33,184 nt of DNA from Alphaproteobacteria bacterium (GTDB lineage: Bacteria; Pseudomonadota; Alphaproteobacteria; Paracaedibacterales; VGCI01): the NCBI GenBank assembly GCA_021323455.1, contig JAJONN010000011.1, positions 1 through 33,184 on the forward strand, written 5' to 3'. The notes beneath the pieces are model-generated. The model saw only the letters and a list, made by a program, of their open reading frames with translations, searched no databases and was not told where the DNA came from. Positions within the stretch are counted from its first letter, which is position 1, and each line of letters begins with the position of its first letter. A program made the translations under genes and the position numbers. Below are positions 31,964 to 33,184 of the stretch, piece after piece.

Positions 31964-32583
31964 AACGTCGCAAAAGGCTTAAAGCCCCTTCGTCTCCTCT
32001 GTTGATAATCCTTTTCCTGGGTGGATTCGGCGCCGGATATACCGCCAAAAAATTTACGCCATCTCAACAAACTGTTACCGCACCCCCGCATCACCCATCC
32101 CAGCCTACCCCCTCTTCTACTGGTCTTCCTGTCTCTGTGTGTTTTACCCCCAACAAGCAATGTCAATTACAGATTATTAATGAAATTAACAAGGCAAAAA
32201 AATCTGTTCATATCCAGGCGTATTCATTTACGGATCAAAATATTGCCCAAGCTCTTGTTGACGCCAGCAGACGCGGCGTCATGGTCAAAGCACTCCTCGA
32301 CAAGAGCAACAGGAAAGACAGCCGGTCTGCAAAAGACCTGCTTATACAAAATAACATCCCTCTCCGTTTTGATTCCCCGCCTGGCATTGCCCACAACAAA
32401 ATTATTATTATTGATGGTCAAACACTTATTACAGGGAGCTATAATTTCAGCGCCGCAGCCTATAAAAGAAACACCGAAAACCTTCTCGTGATCAATAGCC
32501 CAACACTGGTTAAAGATTATATGCAAAATTGGCTGAAACGCTGGGACTTATCTCAACCTCCCCCTGCTGTTACCGTCCGATAA
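31960..32583 (+). CDS. Phospholipase D-family endonuclease (Nuc-like), membrane-anchored or exported
   Basis: A 207-residue protein. A basic start and hydrophobic helix (about 12-27, PLLIILFLGGFGAGYT) act as signal or anchor, followed by a Pro-rich linker (38-56). The domain from 58 on has one HKD motif, H145-x-K147-x4-D152, with GSYNF at 159-163. A single motif is typical of Nuc-type enzymes, which dimerise to build one active site and cleave DNA or phospholipids. Such proteins recur on plasmids and in intracellular bacteria. There is no Shine-Dalgarno directly before the ATG. Instead a six-codon mini-ORF (31943-31963) with GGGAG upstream ends in ATGA over the start, so translation is probably by reinitiation. 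Confidence 0.88.
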   Translation: MKRRKRLKAPSSPLLIILFLGGFGAGYTAKKFTPSQQTVTAPPHHPSQPTPSSTGLPVSVCFTPNKQCQLQIINEINKAKKSVHIQAYSFTDQNIAQALVDASRRGVMVKALLDKSNRKDSRSAKDLLIQNNIPLRFDSPPGIAHNKIIIIDGQTLITGSYNFSAAAYKRNTENLLVINSPTLVKDYMQNWLKRWDLSQPPPAVTVR

Positions 32584-32762
32584 TTAGGATTAGCCGTTTG
32601 CCTTGGAATTTAAGGGTATTTATAAAAATCTTCTGCCTAACACGGGGAGCTGGTTTATTGGTTATAATTTTGACCTAGAGAACAGCTTCATTATTGAGTC
32701 TCAAGGCTTGTTCGATTGGATGTTTAGGGAACAATCGCACCTGGAGAAACAAAAAACCTTTC

Positions 32763-33184
32763 CTACTTGGCAAAAACAAGAGGAAGATGATGCCAACTTG
32801 TGGTGTAGGGCTGCGACAGGTGCTTTTTTTGTTAAACTTTTCCCACAAGCCGCAGGAAACACTGTTCCGCGCCCGTATCTTTTATTTACTAAGTCCAGGG
32901 CCTCCCATAGCTTTTCAGACTGGAACGGCTCCTCAACGTGCCTGGAAAACAGGTCCAATTGCCCTTCCTGGCCTTTGAGAGCCAGATCAAAGGCCATAAT
33001 GCCTGCTTTAGCGTAAGCAAACCCTTTCCTGTAGATTTGCTCCAGAGCTTGCGTGGCTGCTTTGATCAGGCTGATATCATCCTGGACAAAAGAAGGGAGG
33101 ACCATTGTGTGGCTATTCGCATACTGAGGGTCAGAGGCCCGAAACTTGCTCGTGCGAATGCACACCATAACGTTTTTTGTCACA
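32763..33184 (-). pseudogene. umuC: UmuC-type Y-family DNA polymerase, 3' end only, frameshifted; runs off the right edge
   Basis: The C-terminal part of an error-prone polymerase V catalytic subunit. The segments CIRTSKF, LIKAATQALEQIYRKGFAYAKAGI, QLDLFS, LWEALDLVNKRYGRGTV and PAACGKS match the UmuC little-finger and C-terminal DUF4113 region. The 5' part lies outside the window, so no start is annotated. In the 7-A run at 32824-32830 the frame is lost. One A fewer gives LTKKHLSQPYTTSWHHLPLVFAK and a stop at 32763, the normal family ending (YTTxWxxLP). As written, the frame runs on to 32701 with a nonsense tail. A homopolymer error in the assembly, or transcriptional slippage restoring the frame, are possible. 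About 180 bases without a gene separate it from the convergent PLD gene. Confidence 0.88.

Overview
The window looks like an accessory segment, probably a plasmid or an integrated conjugative element, of a host-associated, perhaps intracellular, proteobacterium. The evidence is a RSF1010/Ti-type (MOBQ) relaxase of the alphaproteobacterial TraA style with a TraD-like partner, ankyrin-repeat proteins, a small phospholipase-D-family nuclease, an ArdC antirestriction protein, a DUF2958 protein and a UmuC-type polymerase, in moderately AT-rich DNA with many recently broken genes. No rRNA, tRNA, intact insertion sequence, CRISPR array or replication initiator was seen, so the exact taxon and replicon are inference only.

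Layout. 1-2540: a gene-poor edge and a type I methylase fused to a half specificity subunit, with no restriction subunit. 2541-4099: no convincing gene. 4100-5489: two tandem paralogues of unknown function. 5602-11274: a small metabolic island with B12-dependent glutamate (methylaspartate) mutase genes glmS and glmE (glmE broken by one base), a POT/PTR2 peptide transporter, an ATP-grasp ligase and a LysR regulator whose start is broken by a 32-bp tandem duplication. 11567-11998: a small membrane protein. 12029-21188: the mobilisation core, with an 8-kb gene for a relaxase-helicase-Toprim protein carrying five helical repeats, a divergent intergenic oriT with a textbook nic sequence, and two small transfer genes. 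21684-23062: three small genes, two belonging to a plasmid paralogue family (motif LEICKGD) that recurs at 29934-30840. 23586-31319: a run of minus-strand accessory genes. 31439-32583: a truncated copy and a full copy of a PLD nuclease gene. 32763-33184: the frameshifted 3' end of umuC, running off the right edge.

The most unusual feature is in 23.8-31.3 kb. At least six minus-strand transcription units share the same promoter/leader: a TTGACN -35, exactly 18 bp, a -10, then a 5'-terminal hairpin whose arms differ in sequence but keep pairing, a conserved linker (near TAATCACAACC), and a second short hairpin that presents the Shine-Dalgarno sequence in or beside its loop, followed at once by the ATG. 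The first ~17 codons of six of these genes also resemble one another (near MTDSIITSxPQNYS), although the rest of the proteins (ArdC, DUF2958, ankyrin proteins, a one-TM protein) are unrelated. This looks like a mobile or gene-converted expression cassette (promoter + structured leader + N-terminal tag), and I know of no description of it.

Five genes (glmE, lysR, two ankyrin genes, umuC) carry single-base or short-duplication frameshifts whose ancestral frames can be rebuilt from the sequence. Either this region is decaying or the assembly has homopolymer errors.
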